From NCBI GenBank assembly GCA_024691105.1, contig JAILNY010000114.1, positions 1-35,198 of the forward strand: a stretch of 35,198 nucleotides of DNA. The letters are read 5' to 3'. This document shows, piece after piece, positions 14,302 to 22,382 of the stretch; the stretch's first letter is position 1, and each line of letters starts with the position of its first letter. Source of the stretch: Treponema sp. (GTDB lineage Bacteria; Spirochaetota; Spirochaetia; Treponematales; Treponemataceae). The notes under the pieces were generated by a model, which made no database searches, was not told the DNA's origin, and worked only from the letters and a program-made list of their open reading frames with translations. The translations under genes and the position numbers were made by a program.

Positions 14302-15219
14302 ATGAAAAAAATCACCCGACTTCTTGGCGTGCTTGTCGTTGTTGTTTCTGCTTCTGCATTTATAAGCTGTGGCGGAGATAAACATGGTCTTGTAAAAATT
14401 AAAGGCGGAAAGCTTAATCCTGATATGGTTTCGCAGATGGAACTTGAGCTCTCTGATACTGATGCTGAAGCCAAAGAAAGCGGCGAGCTTTCTTTTACTG
14501 TTGGGGATTTTTATATTTCAAAGTTTGAAGTTACACAAAAACTTTTTAAAGAAGTTCTTCTTTCTGACTTAGATGCAAATCCTGATCCTGCATATTTTAA
14601 CAAAGAGCCTCAGGATAAAGAAGTTCAGGAGTTAAGACCTGTTGAACGTATTACCTGGTATGACTGCCTTTATTTTTGTAACAAACTCAGCGAAAAAGAA
14701 GGGCTTGAACCGGTTTATACAATCGAAAATATCGAACGCTATTCAAAAGATAAAGCAATTAAGCGCGCTGATGTAACTGTAGATTTTACAAAGAACGGTT
14801 ACAGACTTCCAACTCATGCAGAGTGGGTATATGCTGCCTGCGGTGGTGCTAAGGCAAAAAAAGCATGTAAGTACAGCGGAAGTGAAGATATTTCTGAAGT
14901 TGCATGGCATGCAAATAATTCTGATGAAATGACTCATCAGGTTGGTCTTAAAAAACCAAACGAACTTGGTCTATATGATATGACCGGAAACGTTGCCGAG
15001 TGGTGCTGGGATTATTTCTGGTCGGATGAATTTGAAAACAAAAATTATGATCAGTATACAGGCCCGGAAAAAGGCCGATATCGTTACATTAAAGGCGGTT
15101 GTTTTGTAGAGACTGCCTCAGGAGTTAGTTTTCCATACGAAATTTATAAAGATCTTGGTGGTATTCAGGGACTTAGATATTACAACACTGGATTCCGTAT
15201 TGCCAGAAACGCAAAATAG
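14302..15219 (+). CDS. Lipoprotein with FGE-sulfatase (SUMF1-like) domain
   Basis: A signal peptide with lipobox (hydrophobic core then SAFISC, acylated cysteine near residue 24) predicts an exported lipoprotein of 305 residues. The rest is an FGE-sulfatase/C-type-lectin-like domain: VGDFYISKFEVTQKLFKEV, RPVERITWYDCLYFCNKLS, YRLPTHAEWVYAACGG, GLYDMTGNVAEWCWD and the end GFRIARNA. In true formylglycine-generating enzymes a cysteine pair follows the RGGS-like strand. Here that region reads KGGCFVETASGVS and lacks the pair, so enzymatic formylglycine formation is unlikely. Such non-catalytic copies are common as surface proteins. Its ATG is 13 bases after an AAAGGA stretch. It is transcribed divergently from era. 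Confidence 0.85.
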   Translation: MKKITRLLGVLVVVVSASAFISCGGDKHGLVKIKGGKLNPDMVSQMELELSDTDAEAKESGELSFTVGDFYISKFEVTQKLFKEVLLSDLDANPDPAYFNKEPQDKEVQELRPVERITWYDCLYFCNKLSEKEGLEPVYTIENIERYSKDKAIKRADVTVDFTKNGYRLPTHAEWVYAACGGAKAKKACKYSGSEDISEVAWHANNSDEMTHQVGLKKPNELGLYDMTGNVAEWCWDYFWSDEFENKNYDQYTGPEKGRYRYIKGGCFVETASGVSFPYEIYKDLGGIQGLRYYNTGFRIARNAK

Positions 15220-15224
15220 ACGAT

Positions 15225-15956
15225 ATGGAAAGCATTCAGAATCTTGTTGAATATTACGATGAACTCTATCCTGTAACGCCAGAGATTTTTAGTTTTTATG
15301 ATTCTCTGGTAGAACAGTTTCCAAAGCCGGTAAAATTTTTGAATATCGGATGCGGAACTGGTGTGCTTGAAAATAAACTTTCAAAGTCGATGACTGATGT
15401 TACAGGTCTTGAGACAATTAAAGAGCTTTTGGAATCGGCTTCGCGCAAGCACAGAAATCAATTGATGTCATTAAGATTTTTTCAGATGTCAACAATTGAG
15501 ATGGTCCGTTTTCTCGGGAAAAAATTCTACAATGTAATTTCGTGTTTAAATGACAGAATTATTTTTGTTCATGACAAAGTGCTTTTGCGAAAATTCTTTT
15601 TTGACTGCAAACAGCTTTTAGCTGACAACGGAATAATTATTCTTCAACTTACAAATTACGATTTGCTTAAAGGCCGCGATGTTGCTGCTCTTCCTGAGTT
15701 AAGCAGCATTCGTGTTAAACTTAGCGGAAAGCTTGAACGTCTGTCGGATGAAGAATATGTGTTAACCAAAAATATCGAAACTGGCAACGGAAAAATTCTT
15801 CCGATTTATTCAAAGACAGCAGTTTATCCGATTTCCAGAGCTGAGATAGAAGATTTTTCAAAAGAGGCAGGCTTTAAATCTGTAGAATATTTTTCAGATT
15901 TTGCAAGAGCGCCGTTTACAGATAACTGCAAATCTTATATTGCAGTCATCAGTTAA
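15225..15956 (+). CDS. Class I SAM-dependent methyltransferase
   Basis: The 243-residue protein has the Rossmann methyltransferase motif I FLNIGCGTG near residues 38-46, an acidic residue ending the next strand (TGLETIKEL), and a motif-IV-like strand (FYNVISCLND). The post-I order VTGLE, MSTIEM and LADNGIIILQL fits the class I fold. The C-terminal third (ISRAEIEDFSKEAGFKSVEYFS) is the usual end of such enzymes. The substrate is unknown. The ATG is five bases after the lipoprotein stop, without a clear Shine-Dalgarno site, so it is probably expressed by read-through and coupling. It converges on ftsK with only 13 bases between the stops. Confidence 0.85.
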   Translation: MESIQNLVEYYDELYPVTPEIFSFYDSLVEQFPKPVKFLNIGCGTGVLENKLSKSMTDVTGLETIKELLESASRKHRNQLMSLRFFQMSTIEMVRFLGKKFYNVISCLNDRIIFVHDKVLLRKFFFDCKQLLADNGIIILQLTNYDLLKGRDVAALPELSSIRVKLSGKLERLSDEEYVLTKNIETGNGKILPIYSKTAVYPISRAEIEDFSKEAGFKSVEYFSDFARAPFTDNCKSYIAVIS

Positions 15957-15969
15957 GGTGCTCAAACAG

Positions 15970-18693
15970 TTAAGGCATGTGAATTACTTCGCGCGGTTTG
16001 CTTCCATTTGCAGGACCTACAATTCCGCGCTCTTCCATCTCTTCAACTAAACGGGCAGCTCTGTTATAACCAATTTTTAAACGTCGCTGTAAGTATGAAG
16101 CTGACGCTTTACCTGCTTCTAGAACAATCTCAAGTGCCTTATTATAAAGCGGATCATCTCCGTCGCTGAACAGGCTTGGCTCTGCAAGCTCGTCATCTTC
16201 GTCTTCGACAAAAATCTCTTCATCGATATATTCAGGTTCGCCAAATCCTTTGACATATTCAACGACATTTTCAACTTCGTCATCGCTTACATAAGTTCCC
16301 TGGATACGAACCGGGAACGGATCAGTTGCGCTTGCATAAAGCATGTCACCGCGGCCCAAAAGTTTTTCGGCGCCGACCTGGTCAATGATAATTCGGCTGT
16401 CCATTTTTGATGCAACCATAAAGGCAATACGGGTCGGAATGTTTGCCTTGATAAGACCTGTGATAACATCGATAGAAGGACGCTGTGTTGCAAGTACAAG
16501 GTGAATTCCTACGGCGCGGCTCATGGCACAAAGACGTGCGATTGTCGATTCAAGTTCTTTGCCGGTTGTAGCCATTAAATCAGCAAACTCATCGATGATG
16601 ACAACGATGTACGGAAGCTTTTCTGTTGCAATGTGGCGTTCTTCGACGCGCTTGTTGTAGTTGATGATGTCACGTACACCAAGCCCATCCAAAAGGGCGT
16701 AGCGGCGTTCCATCTCGCAAAGACAATATTGAAGTGACTGCAAAGCCTTTTTCGGTTCTGTGATAACCGGCGTCAAAAGGTGCGGAATATCATTGTAAAG
16801 TTTAAGCTCAACAATTTTCGGGTCAACGAGAATAAGCTTTACTTCGTTTGGATTACGCTTGTAAAGTATAGAAAGGATGATTGAATTTACACAGACAGAT
16901 TTACCAGAACCTGTAGAACCGGCAATCAAAAGATGCGGAGTCTTTGCAATATCGAGTAACTGAGCCTCGCCCTGAATGTCTTTTCCGAGAACTACAGGGA
17001 CCGCCATCTTTTTGTACTCCGGCAAGTTCTGTTCGATTAACTCGCGGAACGTAACTATCGCACGGTTTTCATTTGGTACTTCGATACCTACCGCGCGCTT
17101 ACCAGGAATCGGTGCTACAATACGTACAGAACTTGCCGCAAGCCGCAGCGCGATATTATCCTGCAGCGCAACAATCTTACTTAACTTAACACCAGGGGCT
17201 GGTAAAATTTCAAACATTGTAACAACAGGACCTTTGCGGATTCCTGTAACTTCGGCAGAGATTTTAAATTCTTCCAGAGTCTCTTTTAACTGCGCTGCGG
17301 CGTCATCGGTCTTGCTGTCGATTATCCAGTATTTCTGATCTTCAAACTCTTCAAGAAGACCATCCGTCGGAATTTTATACGGTCCTTTGCGCAATGGGCG
17401 TGAAGCTTTTTGTTCCTGCTTGATTGCAGCCTCTGCTTCTTTGACAGAGATTTTTTCTGATTCTGCGACAGGCTCGCTCGACTGTGTGTCGTCGCCTGAC
17501 GCTGGCTCGGGCTGAGGTGGATCTTCGGACGGTGCGGGGTCGGCAGAGTCGCGATTGTCGTCCGCGTCATCAGACTCGCCGGAGTCTTCAGCGTCGGGAC
17601 TATCTTCCGAGCCGTCGGCTTCGTCAGTCTCGCCTGATTCGTCCGCGTATTCATCGTAGTTAGTAAGCTCCTGATCGAGCTGTTCATCCGGCGAGAGATC
17701 TGGCTCGTCTTCGAGGCTTTCGCGGATATCCTTGTCCATCTGAGAAAAAATATCTGAGACACCGTGAGAGTCTTCAAGATTGGTTTCTATCATTGTCGGG
17801 TCAGATGGATTTGAATCAGAAAAATCACCTTCAGTAAATTCATCATTAACATCATCATTTTGCTGATATTCTTCGTCGCTGTCAGAGTCGTTATCGTTAT
17901 AGTCAGAAAGTTCATTCTGATTGTAGATGATGTCGTCTTCGTTTATTTCATCTTCTTCAATTTTATTTTCATCATAAGAATCTTCTGACAGATCATCCTG
18001 ACTGATTTCATTTTCGGAGAATGCGTCATAAAGCGGTACGTCGTCAAAGGCATTTTTATATGGTGAATCTTCGTCATCTGAAATTTCGTTCTCTTGAGTC
18101 TGAGCGATAGTTTCAAATTGATTGTCAGTTTCTGTCTGAGTAATTGATTCTGTTTCTGACGACTGTTCAAAAGAAAACGGCTTTTGAGATTCAAATAAAT
18201 CTGAATCGTCTTCTTCAAAAGCCTGTCTTAAGTAGCGCTTTTTTAAGTTGCGGTTAAAGGCGAGTCGTTCTGCAATAATTCCCGAAAGCAAAAACTCAAT
18301 TGCCATAATTAAAATGGTTGCAAGAACTGTAAGAATAAGTTTGACTGCTTCAATCGGGCCCTGCATTGAGCGTGGTGCGCTGCGGTATATTTTTTCACTT
18401 ATAACGGCTGTAAAAAACGGAATAAGGCTGCAGCTGATGTAAATGCATTTTTTAAACGTAATCTGTGCGATAAGACAGACCATTGAAACCGCAAAGAAAA
18501 AGACCGGAATTAATATAGAAGAAATTCCATAGAAATTTCTTATCAAAAGTCCAAGCCAGAGAAGCCAGCCCTTAAAGCCGGATTCAACTCCGCCTGGTTC
18601 AAAAAGAGACATTAAAAGGCTGAACGAAAGTAAAACCGCTAATATAAAAAACACGATGCCGGCAATAATTTGTGCTATTCTGCTGGTTTTCAT
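15970..18693 (-). CDS. ftsK: DNA translocase FtsK/SpoIIIE
   Basis: FtsK is a septal, hexameric DNA pump that clears chromosome ends and activates dimer resolution. The start at 18693 is preferred over 18708 because AGGGGA lies five bases before it. The product is 907 residues. Residues 1-150 hold four membrane helices. Residues from about 155 to 430 are an extremely acidic, Asp/Glu/Ser-rich linker. The motor follows, with Walker A AGSTGSGKS near 590, Walker B VVIIDEFADLM near 697, and ATQRPSIDVITGLIKANIP. The last 70 residues (from about 845) are the gamma winged-helix domain (ASASYLQRRLKIGYNRAARLV) that reads polar DNA signals. Organisation is complete; only the linker is unusual. Confidence 0.95.
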   Translation of the reverse strand: MKTSRIAQIIAGIVFFILAVLLSFSLLMSLFEPGGVESGFKGWLLWLGLLIRNFYGISSILIPVFFFAVSMVCLIAQITFKKCIYISCSLIPFFTAVISEKIYRSAPRSMQGPIEAVKLILTVLATILIMAIEFLLSGIIAERLAFNRNLKKRYLRQAFEEDDSDLFESQKPFSFEQSSETESITQTETDNQFETIAQTQENEISDDEDSPYKNAFDDVPLYDAFSENEISQDDLSEDSYDENKIEEDEINEDDIIYNQNELSDYNDNDSDSDEEYQQNDDVNDEFTEGDFSDSNPSDPTMIETNLEDSHGVSDIFSQMDKDIRESLEDEPDLSPDEQLDQELTNYDEYADESGETDEADGSEDSPDAEDSGESDDADDNRDSADPAPSEDPPQPEPASGDDTQSSEPVAESEKISVKEAEAAIKQEQKASRPLRKGPYKIPTDGLLEEFEDQKYWIIDSKTDDAAAQLKETLEEFKISAEVTGIRKGPVVTMFEILPAPGVKLSKIVALQDNIALRLAASSVRIVAPIPGKRAVGIEVPNENRAIVTFRELIEQNLPEYKKMAVPVVLGKDIQGEAQLLDIAKTPHLLIAGSTGSGKSVCVNSIILSILYKRNPNEVKLILVDPKIVELKLYNDIPHLLTPVITEPKKALQSLQYCLCEMERRYALLDGLGVRDIINYNKRVEERHIATEKLPYIVVIIDEFADLMATTGKELESTIARLCAMSRAVGIHLVLATQRPSIDVITGLIKANIPTRIAFMVASKMDSRIIIDQVGAEKLLGRGDMLYASATDPFPVRIQGTYVSDDEVENVVEYVKGFGEPEYIDEEIFVEDEDDELAEPSLFSDGDDPLYNKALEIVLEAGKASASYLQRRLKIGYNRAARLVEEMEERGIVGPANGSKPREVIHMP

Positions 18694-18735
18694 TAAATTC
18701 CCCTGCATATTTTAAAATGAATATTTTGCTTATTT

Positions 18736-18764
18736 ATTATCGGAATATAAAAAGGGCGGGTTAA
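18736..18764 (-). promoter_or_regulatory. Possible ftsK promoter
   Basis: On the minus strand, TTAACC (18764-18759), 17 bases, GATAAT (18741-18736). The hexamers are moderate matches. It shares a 130-base divergent region with the phosphofructokinase promoter. Confidence 0.4.
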
Positions 18765-18790
18765 GGGGAATTTTACAACAGAAATTTGTT

Positions 18791-18819
18791 TTGCGATTGT
18801 TGTTTTTGCATGATATAAT
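18791..18819 (+). promoter_or_regulatory. Predicted phosphofructokinase promoter (extended -10)
   Basis: TTGCGA (18791-18796), 17 bases, TATAAT (18814-18819), with TGA (18811-18813) just before it. The expected start is 18826, the A of the ATG. Confidence 0.7.
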
Positions 18820-18825
18820 GAAAGA

Positions 18826-19911
18826 ATGAAGAAATCTGTAGTAAAGACAATCGGAATTTTGACCTCGGGCGGTGATGCACCGGGACTTAATGCTGCGATT
18901 CGCGGTGTTTGCGAAGCCGGAATTAACGAATACGGTATGAAGGTAGTCGGAATAAAAAACGGCTATAAGGGCTTTGAACAGGGCTTATGCATGCCGATTA
19001 CAAAAGAGGATTTGCCGGAGTTGCTTTTGCGTGGTGGTACAATTTTAGGTTCAACCCGCGAAAAGCCTTTTAAAAACAAAGAGGTCGATCCAAAGACAGG
19101 TCTTAGCGCCCTTGATTTGATTAAGAAAAACTACAAAAAATGGAAGCTTGATGCGCTTGTTGTTCTTGGCGGAAACGGAAGTAATACTACTGCAGGACTT
19201 CTTGCAGACGAAGGGCTTAATGTTATAGGCCTTCCAAAGACAATCGATAACGATATTGTTCATACAGATTATACTTTTGGTTTTCATACTGCAATTGATA
19301 CTGCGGCAGAGGCTCTTGATAAAATCAGGACAACTGCATTCAGTCACAGCCGCGTAATGGTTGTTGAAGTGATGGGACACAAAGTCGGATGGCTTGGTCT
19401 TTGTGCAGGAATTGCAGGCGGCGCAGATGTTATTCTTTTGCCGGAAATTCCTTATGACATAAAAAAGATTACGCGAAAGATTCTTGATAACAAAAAGAAT
19501 GGCAAAAATTATTCGATAGTTGTTGTTTCTGAAGGTGCTCAAAATACTGAAGAAGCAAAGCTTGATAAAAAGGCGTTCAAAAAGCTGCGCTCTACAATGA
19601 CCTGTTCAATCGGTGAGCGTGTTGCAAAAGAGATTGAAGAAGCAACTGGGCTTGAAACCCGCTGTACTATATTGGGACATCTTCAGCGTGGTGGTCAGCC
19701 AAATTCTTACGACAGATTTATGGCAACCTTGTTCGGAACTACGGCGGCAGATTATCTTGCGCGCGGTGAATTTGGAAAGATCCTGGTCTGGCAAAATCAT
19801 CAGATTGTCGGCATCCCGTTAGGAGATGTTGCTGCTCAGGCAAAGAGCGTTTCTTTGGATGAACCATTGATTAAGAGTGCAAGGAGCACAGGTATTAGCT
19901 TTGGAGACTGA
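18826..19911 (+). CDS. pfkA: 6-phosphofructokinase, mixed ATP/PPi-type motifs
   Basis: The enzyme phosphorylates fructose 6-phosphate to the 1,6-bisphosphate in glycolysis. Fold and catalytic motifs are present: LTSGGDAPGLNAAIRG at the N-terminus, PKTIDND at 137-143 with the catalytic Asp, EVMGHKVGWL, LPEIPYD and GHLQRGGQPNSYDR. The donor-site motif is GGNGS (115-119). Classical ATP enzymes have GGDGS followed later by GTIDND, while pyrophosphate enzymes have GGDD and PKTIDND. This protein combines the glycine of the ATP type with the PKTIDND lysine of the PPi type, so the phosphoryl donor cannot be called. At 361 residues it fits the mixed clade. No Shine-Dalgarno site precedes the ATG. Confidence 0.9.
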   Translation: MKKSVVKTIGILTSGGDAPGLNAAIRGVCEAGINEYGMKVVGIKNGYKGFEQGLCMPITKEDLPELLLRGGTILGSTREKPFKNKEVDPKTGLSALDLIKKNYKKWKLDALVVLGGNGSNTTAGLLADEGLNVIGLPKTIDNDIVHTDYTFGFHTAIDTAAEALDKIRTTAFSHSRVMVVEVMGHKVGWLGLCAGIAGGADVILLPEIPYDIKKITRKILDNKKNGKNYSIVVVSEGAQNTEEAKLDKKAFKKLRSTMTCSIGERVAKEIEEATGLETRCTILGHLQRGGQPNSYDRFMATLFGTTAADYLARGEFGKILVWQNHQIVGIPLGDVAAQAKSVSLDEPLIKSARSTGISFGD

Positions 19912-20794
19912 GGAATTCCGCTGTCATAACTGTCCAACCTGTCTTGGAAAGGCTTGTATTGATGAGCTTCCGGGAATGGGCGGCGTTAATAAAAACGAAA
20001 ATTTTATTCTCAACTGTTCTGCGTGGGACAAGCTTTATGCTCAGGAAGATGCGTCAAAAATTCCTGAGCTTTCGAGCGAAGAAGTTCTATCACTTTTACG
20101 ATATGCACCTGTAACCGGTGCTCAGGAAAATATCGGCTGGGAAACAGAAGAAGATTTTTACTACGATTTTTTTGTTGCGCTTTATAATGCCGGTGTAAAA
20201 CTTTCTATCGGAGACGGTTGTCCTGACGCAAAGCTTTTATACGGTATTAAGGCAATTCAGACAATTCAAAAAGAAAAAGATAAGAATCTCAAGGCGGCAG
20301 TCTTTCTTAAGCCTTATTCTGACGAAAATCTTGTCAACAGAATGGCATGGAGTGCGCCGATTGCAAGTCACATTGGAATAGACATCGATGCATACAATAT
20401 CGTAACGATGCGCAACAAGGCAAAACTTGAAAAAAAATCTGCATATCAGATTCAGGAATTGATGAAGCATCTTTTTGTGCCGTTTGTCGTAAAGGGTGTT
20501 TTTACCCGCGAGGACATCGAGATGGTAAAGGATGCAAAACCTGATGTAATTTATATTTCTAATCATGGTGGCCGTGTTGAAACCCGAAAGGGAAGTACGG
20601 CATCACTTTTAAAAGAAGCGGGTCCAATACTAAAAAAATGCTGTGGTCAGTTATGGGTAGACGGTGGAATCCGTAAAAAGCGCGATATTGAGCTTGCATC
20701 ATTTTACGGGGCGGATCAGGTTTTGGTTGCGCGGCCGTTTATTAAAAACTGGTGCTATAACGGCTATGTTGGAATCGATGAATTTATAAAATAA
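19877..20794 (+). CDS. FMN-dependent alpha-hydroxy-acid dehydrogenase-like protein
   Basis: The 305-residue protein has the C-terminal half of the FMN alpha-hydroxy-acid oxidase/dehydrogenase (LldD, glycolate oxidase) barrel: PFVVKGVFTREDIEMV with the FMN lysine, ISNHGGR with the catalytic histidine (His230) and arginine, LWVDGGIRKKRDIELA, and GADQVLVARPF. It is shorter than true oxidases and opens with a cysteine cluster C16-x2-C19-x2-C22-x4-C27 followed by DELPGMGG, suggestive of a metal or iron-sulphur site. Similar short clostridial proteins have it (from memory). The start is uncertain: GTG 19877, inside pfk, or TTG 19901. Either way it overlaps the pfk stop, so coupling is likely. The substrate is unknown. 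Confidence 0.8.
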   Translation: MQGAQVLALETEEFRCHNCPTCLGKACIDELPGMGGVNKNENFILNCSAWDKLYAQEDASKIPELSSEEVLSLLRYAPVTGAQENIGWETEEDFYYDFFVALYNAGVKLSIGDGCPDAKLLYGIKAIQTIQKEKDKNLKAAVFLKPYSDENLVNRMAWSAPIASHIGIDIDAYNIVTMRNKAKLEKKSAYQIQELMKHLFVPFVVKGVFTREDIEMVKDAKPDVIYISNHGGRVETRKGSTASLLKEAGPILKKCCGQLWVDGGIRKKRDIELASFYGADQVLVARPFIKNWCYNGYVGIDEFIK

Positions 20795-20817
20795 GAGCTC
20801 GCGTTTTTTGAAAGGAC

Positions 20818-20890
20818 GCGCGGACAAAAAAAGCGCCGCACTTTAAACGCGAGGACAAAACAATGCATCGCACTTTAAACGCGCGGCGCT
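20818..20890. repeat. GC-rich imperfect tandem repeat with outer dyad
   Basis: Two units of 31 and 32 bases (20818-20848 and 20849-20880) share GCG-x-GGACAAAA at one end and CGCACTTTAAAC at the other; a third unit starts and breaks off. The 15-mer CGCACTTTAAACGCG occurs exactly at 20837-20851 and 20869-20883. AGCGCCGC (20832-20839) and GCGGCGCT (20883-20890) form an eight-base-pair outer dyad. Confidence 0.6.
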
Positions 20891-20900
20891 GAATAATAAG

Positions 20901-20936
20901 AAAGGCGCCATAATTACTACGACGCCTTTTGATTTT
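20901..20936. terminator. Bidirectional terminator between convergent genes
   Basis: AAAGGCG (20901-20907) pairs with CGCCTTT (20923-20929), and T-rich bases follow on the plus strand. It sits between the plus-strand FMN protein and the minus-strand GH16 gene that ends at 20938. Confidence 0.65.
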
Positions 20937-20937
20937 T

Positions 20938-22281
20938 CTAGTTCAATTCTTTTAATTCTACATTCTTAAGGTAGAATGTTTCTGTAGAATCCATATGACC
21001 AAGGTTAATCTCAAATCTTGCTGCAGGGTCATCAGTATAAGTCATTGTGTAGTCAAAGGTATAAGTCTTCCAGTCAGTTGTAAAATCTACAAATGTATCA
21101 GGAAAATATCTTATCCAGTTTACTTCCGGAGCGGTAACGCTGACTTTTCCTTTTCGTGGTCCTGAAACCTTTGCGTCAAATTTAATGCGATATGTCTTGC
21201 CTTTTTTTGCGGCAATTGCAGGATGAACAAGCTGGATTGAATAGTCAACTGTTCCTGCCTGCTCAGTTTCGATTACGAGCATTTTGTCTTTGATGTAGGC
21301 ATTACCTTTTCCGCCGCCAGCAGTAAGAAATTTCCATGCTTTGTCATCAGTAAGGCTTTCGTTTTCTTCAAAGGTTCCGTTGTGAATATAGTTACCGTTT
21401 TCATCAGGTTCCGGCATTTTGGCAACAGGTTTAGAAACATTTGTGTCATAAGATTCTTTCTGATAAACGCGAACGTAGTCTATTTCAAATTTTGCATTTT
21501 CAAAATCTGTTGTTTCGTCAGGTTTTCCAGGCCAGTCACCGCCTACTGCAAGGTTCAGCTGTAAAAAGAAATCCTGGTTAAATGGAGCAGGGTAGTCAAA
21601 ATCTTCTCCTGCACGGCTTCTGGCAAACCAGTTGCTTTCTTCGTAAAAAAGGTTTCCGTCGATGTACCAGCGGAACACACCAGGTTCCCAGTCAATCATA
21701 AACTCATGAAAGTTATCTGCAAAACTGTCGTTTTCAAGAACATAAGTTCCCTGCTTTTGTCCATGCGGTGCACCAAAGTGAAGTGTCCCGTAAGTTTTTG
21801 CAGGTTCATTGCCTAAAACTTCCATGATGTCAATTTCGCCACATATAGGCCAGTTGCCGTATTTTTCTTTTGTCGGCATCATCCAGATTGCAGGCCAGAG
21901 TCCCTGTCCCTTTGGAGCCTTTGCACGTACTACGATGCGGCCGTAAGTATAGTCTCTTTTGTTTGATGTCTGAACTTTTCCAGAAGTGTAATAATATCTT
22001 CCACTTTTGAGCGGATGCTGAACGGCACGAAGAACAAGTTTGCCATTCTTTACATAGATATTTTCTTTGTCCTGAGTGTATGCCTGAAGCTCATGGTTAG
22101 TCCAGCCGGCAGGGCGGATTTCTTTATTCCATGATGCGTCGTCCAGTTTGCTTCCGGAAAACTCGTCATGCCACACAAGGTTGTAGTCGTCGTATTGAGT
22201 TACGTTTACTTTTTCTTTGCAAGAAAAACATGTTAAGCCGGCAGCAAGTGCAATTGGCAAAAGCAAAAGTGATTTTTTCAT
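20938..22281 (-). CDS. GH16 beta-glucanase lipoprotein with C-terminal carbohydrate-binding-like domain
   Basis: The start at 22281 is set by a strong GGAGGAA site. A signal peptide with lipobox (LTCFSC, cysteine near residue 21) predicts a surface lipoprotein. Residues about 30-280 are a GH16 beta-jelly-roll: WHDEFSGSKLD, TYGRIVVRAKAPKGQGLWPAIWMMP, and the catalytic GEIDIME with nucleophile Glu149, Asp151 and acid/base Glu154, then NFHEFMIDWEPG. The class fits laminarin or lichenan (beta-1,3 or 1,3-1,4 glucan) hydrolysis. Residues 300-447 resemble a CBM4/9-type domain (NGTFEENESL...YRIKFDAKV). It probably degrades plant or fungal glucans in the gut. It is transcribed alone. Confidence 0.92.
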   Translation of the reverse strand: MKKSLLLLPIALAAGLTCFSCKEKVNVTQYDDYNLVWHDEFSGSKLDDASWNKEIRPAGWTNHELQAYTQDKENIYVKNGKLVLRAVQHPLKSGRYYYTSGKVQTSNKRDYTYGRIVVRAKAPKGQGLWPAIWMMPTKEKYGNWPICGEIDIMEVLGNEPAKTYGTLHFGAPHGQKQGTYVLENDSFADNFHEFMIDWEPGVFRWYIDGNLFYEESNWFARSRAGEDFDYPAPFNQDFFLQLNLAVGGDWPGKPDETTDFENAKFEIDYVRVYQKESYDTNVSKPVAKMPEPDENGNYIHNGTFEENESLTDDKAWKFLTAGGGKGNAYIKDKMLVIETEQAGTVDYSIQLVHPAIAAKKGKTYRIKFDAKVSGPRKGKVSVTAPEVNWIRYFPDTFVDFTTDWKTYTFDYTMTYTDDPAARFEINLGHMDSTETFYLKNVELKELN

Positions 22282-22352
22282 AAAAAAATTCCTCCAGGTA
22301 AAATAAAAAATCAACTATAGATTAATTATATAATGGAAGAGTAAAAAAAGAT

Positions 22353-22364
22353 AACAAATTTGTT
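22353..22364. promoter_or_regulatory. 12-bp perfect palindrome upstream of the GH16 gene
   Basis: AACAAATTTGTT is an exact palindrome about 70 bases before the GH16 start, overlapping a TTGTTA that could act as its -35 on the minus strand. AT-rich TATAAT-like strings follow at 22325-22334. It could be an operator; no protein is identified. Confidence 0.4.
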
Positions 22365-22382
22365 GGAAAAATATAAAATACG

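Noticed and set aside
17322..18218. Minus-strand frames inside the FtsK linker as separate genes
   Set aside because: They are Thr/Lys- or Ser-rich shadows of the acidic linker with no start signals or domains.
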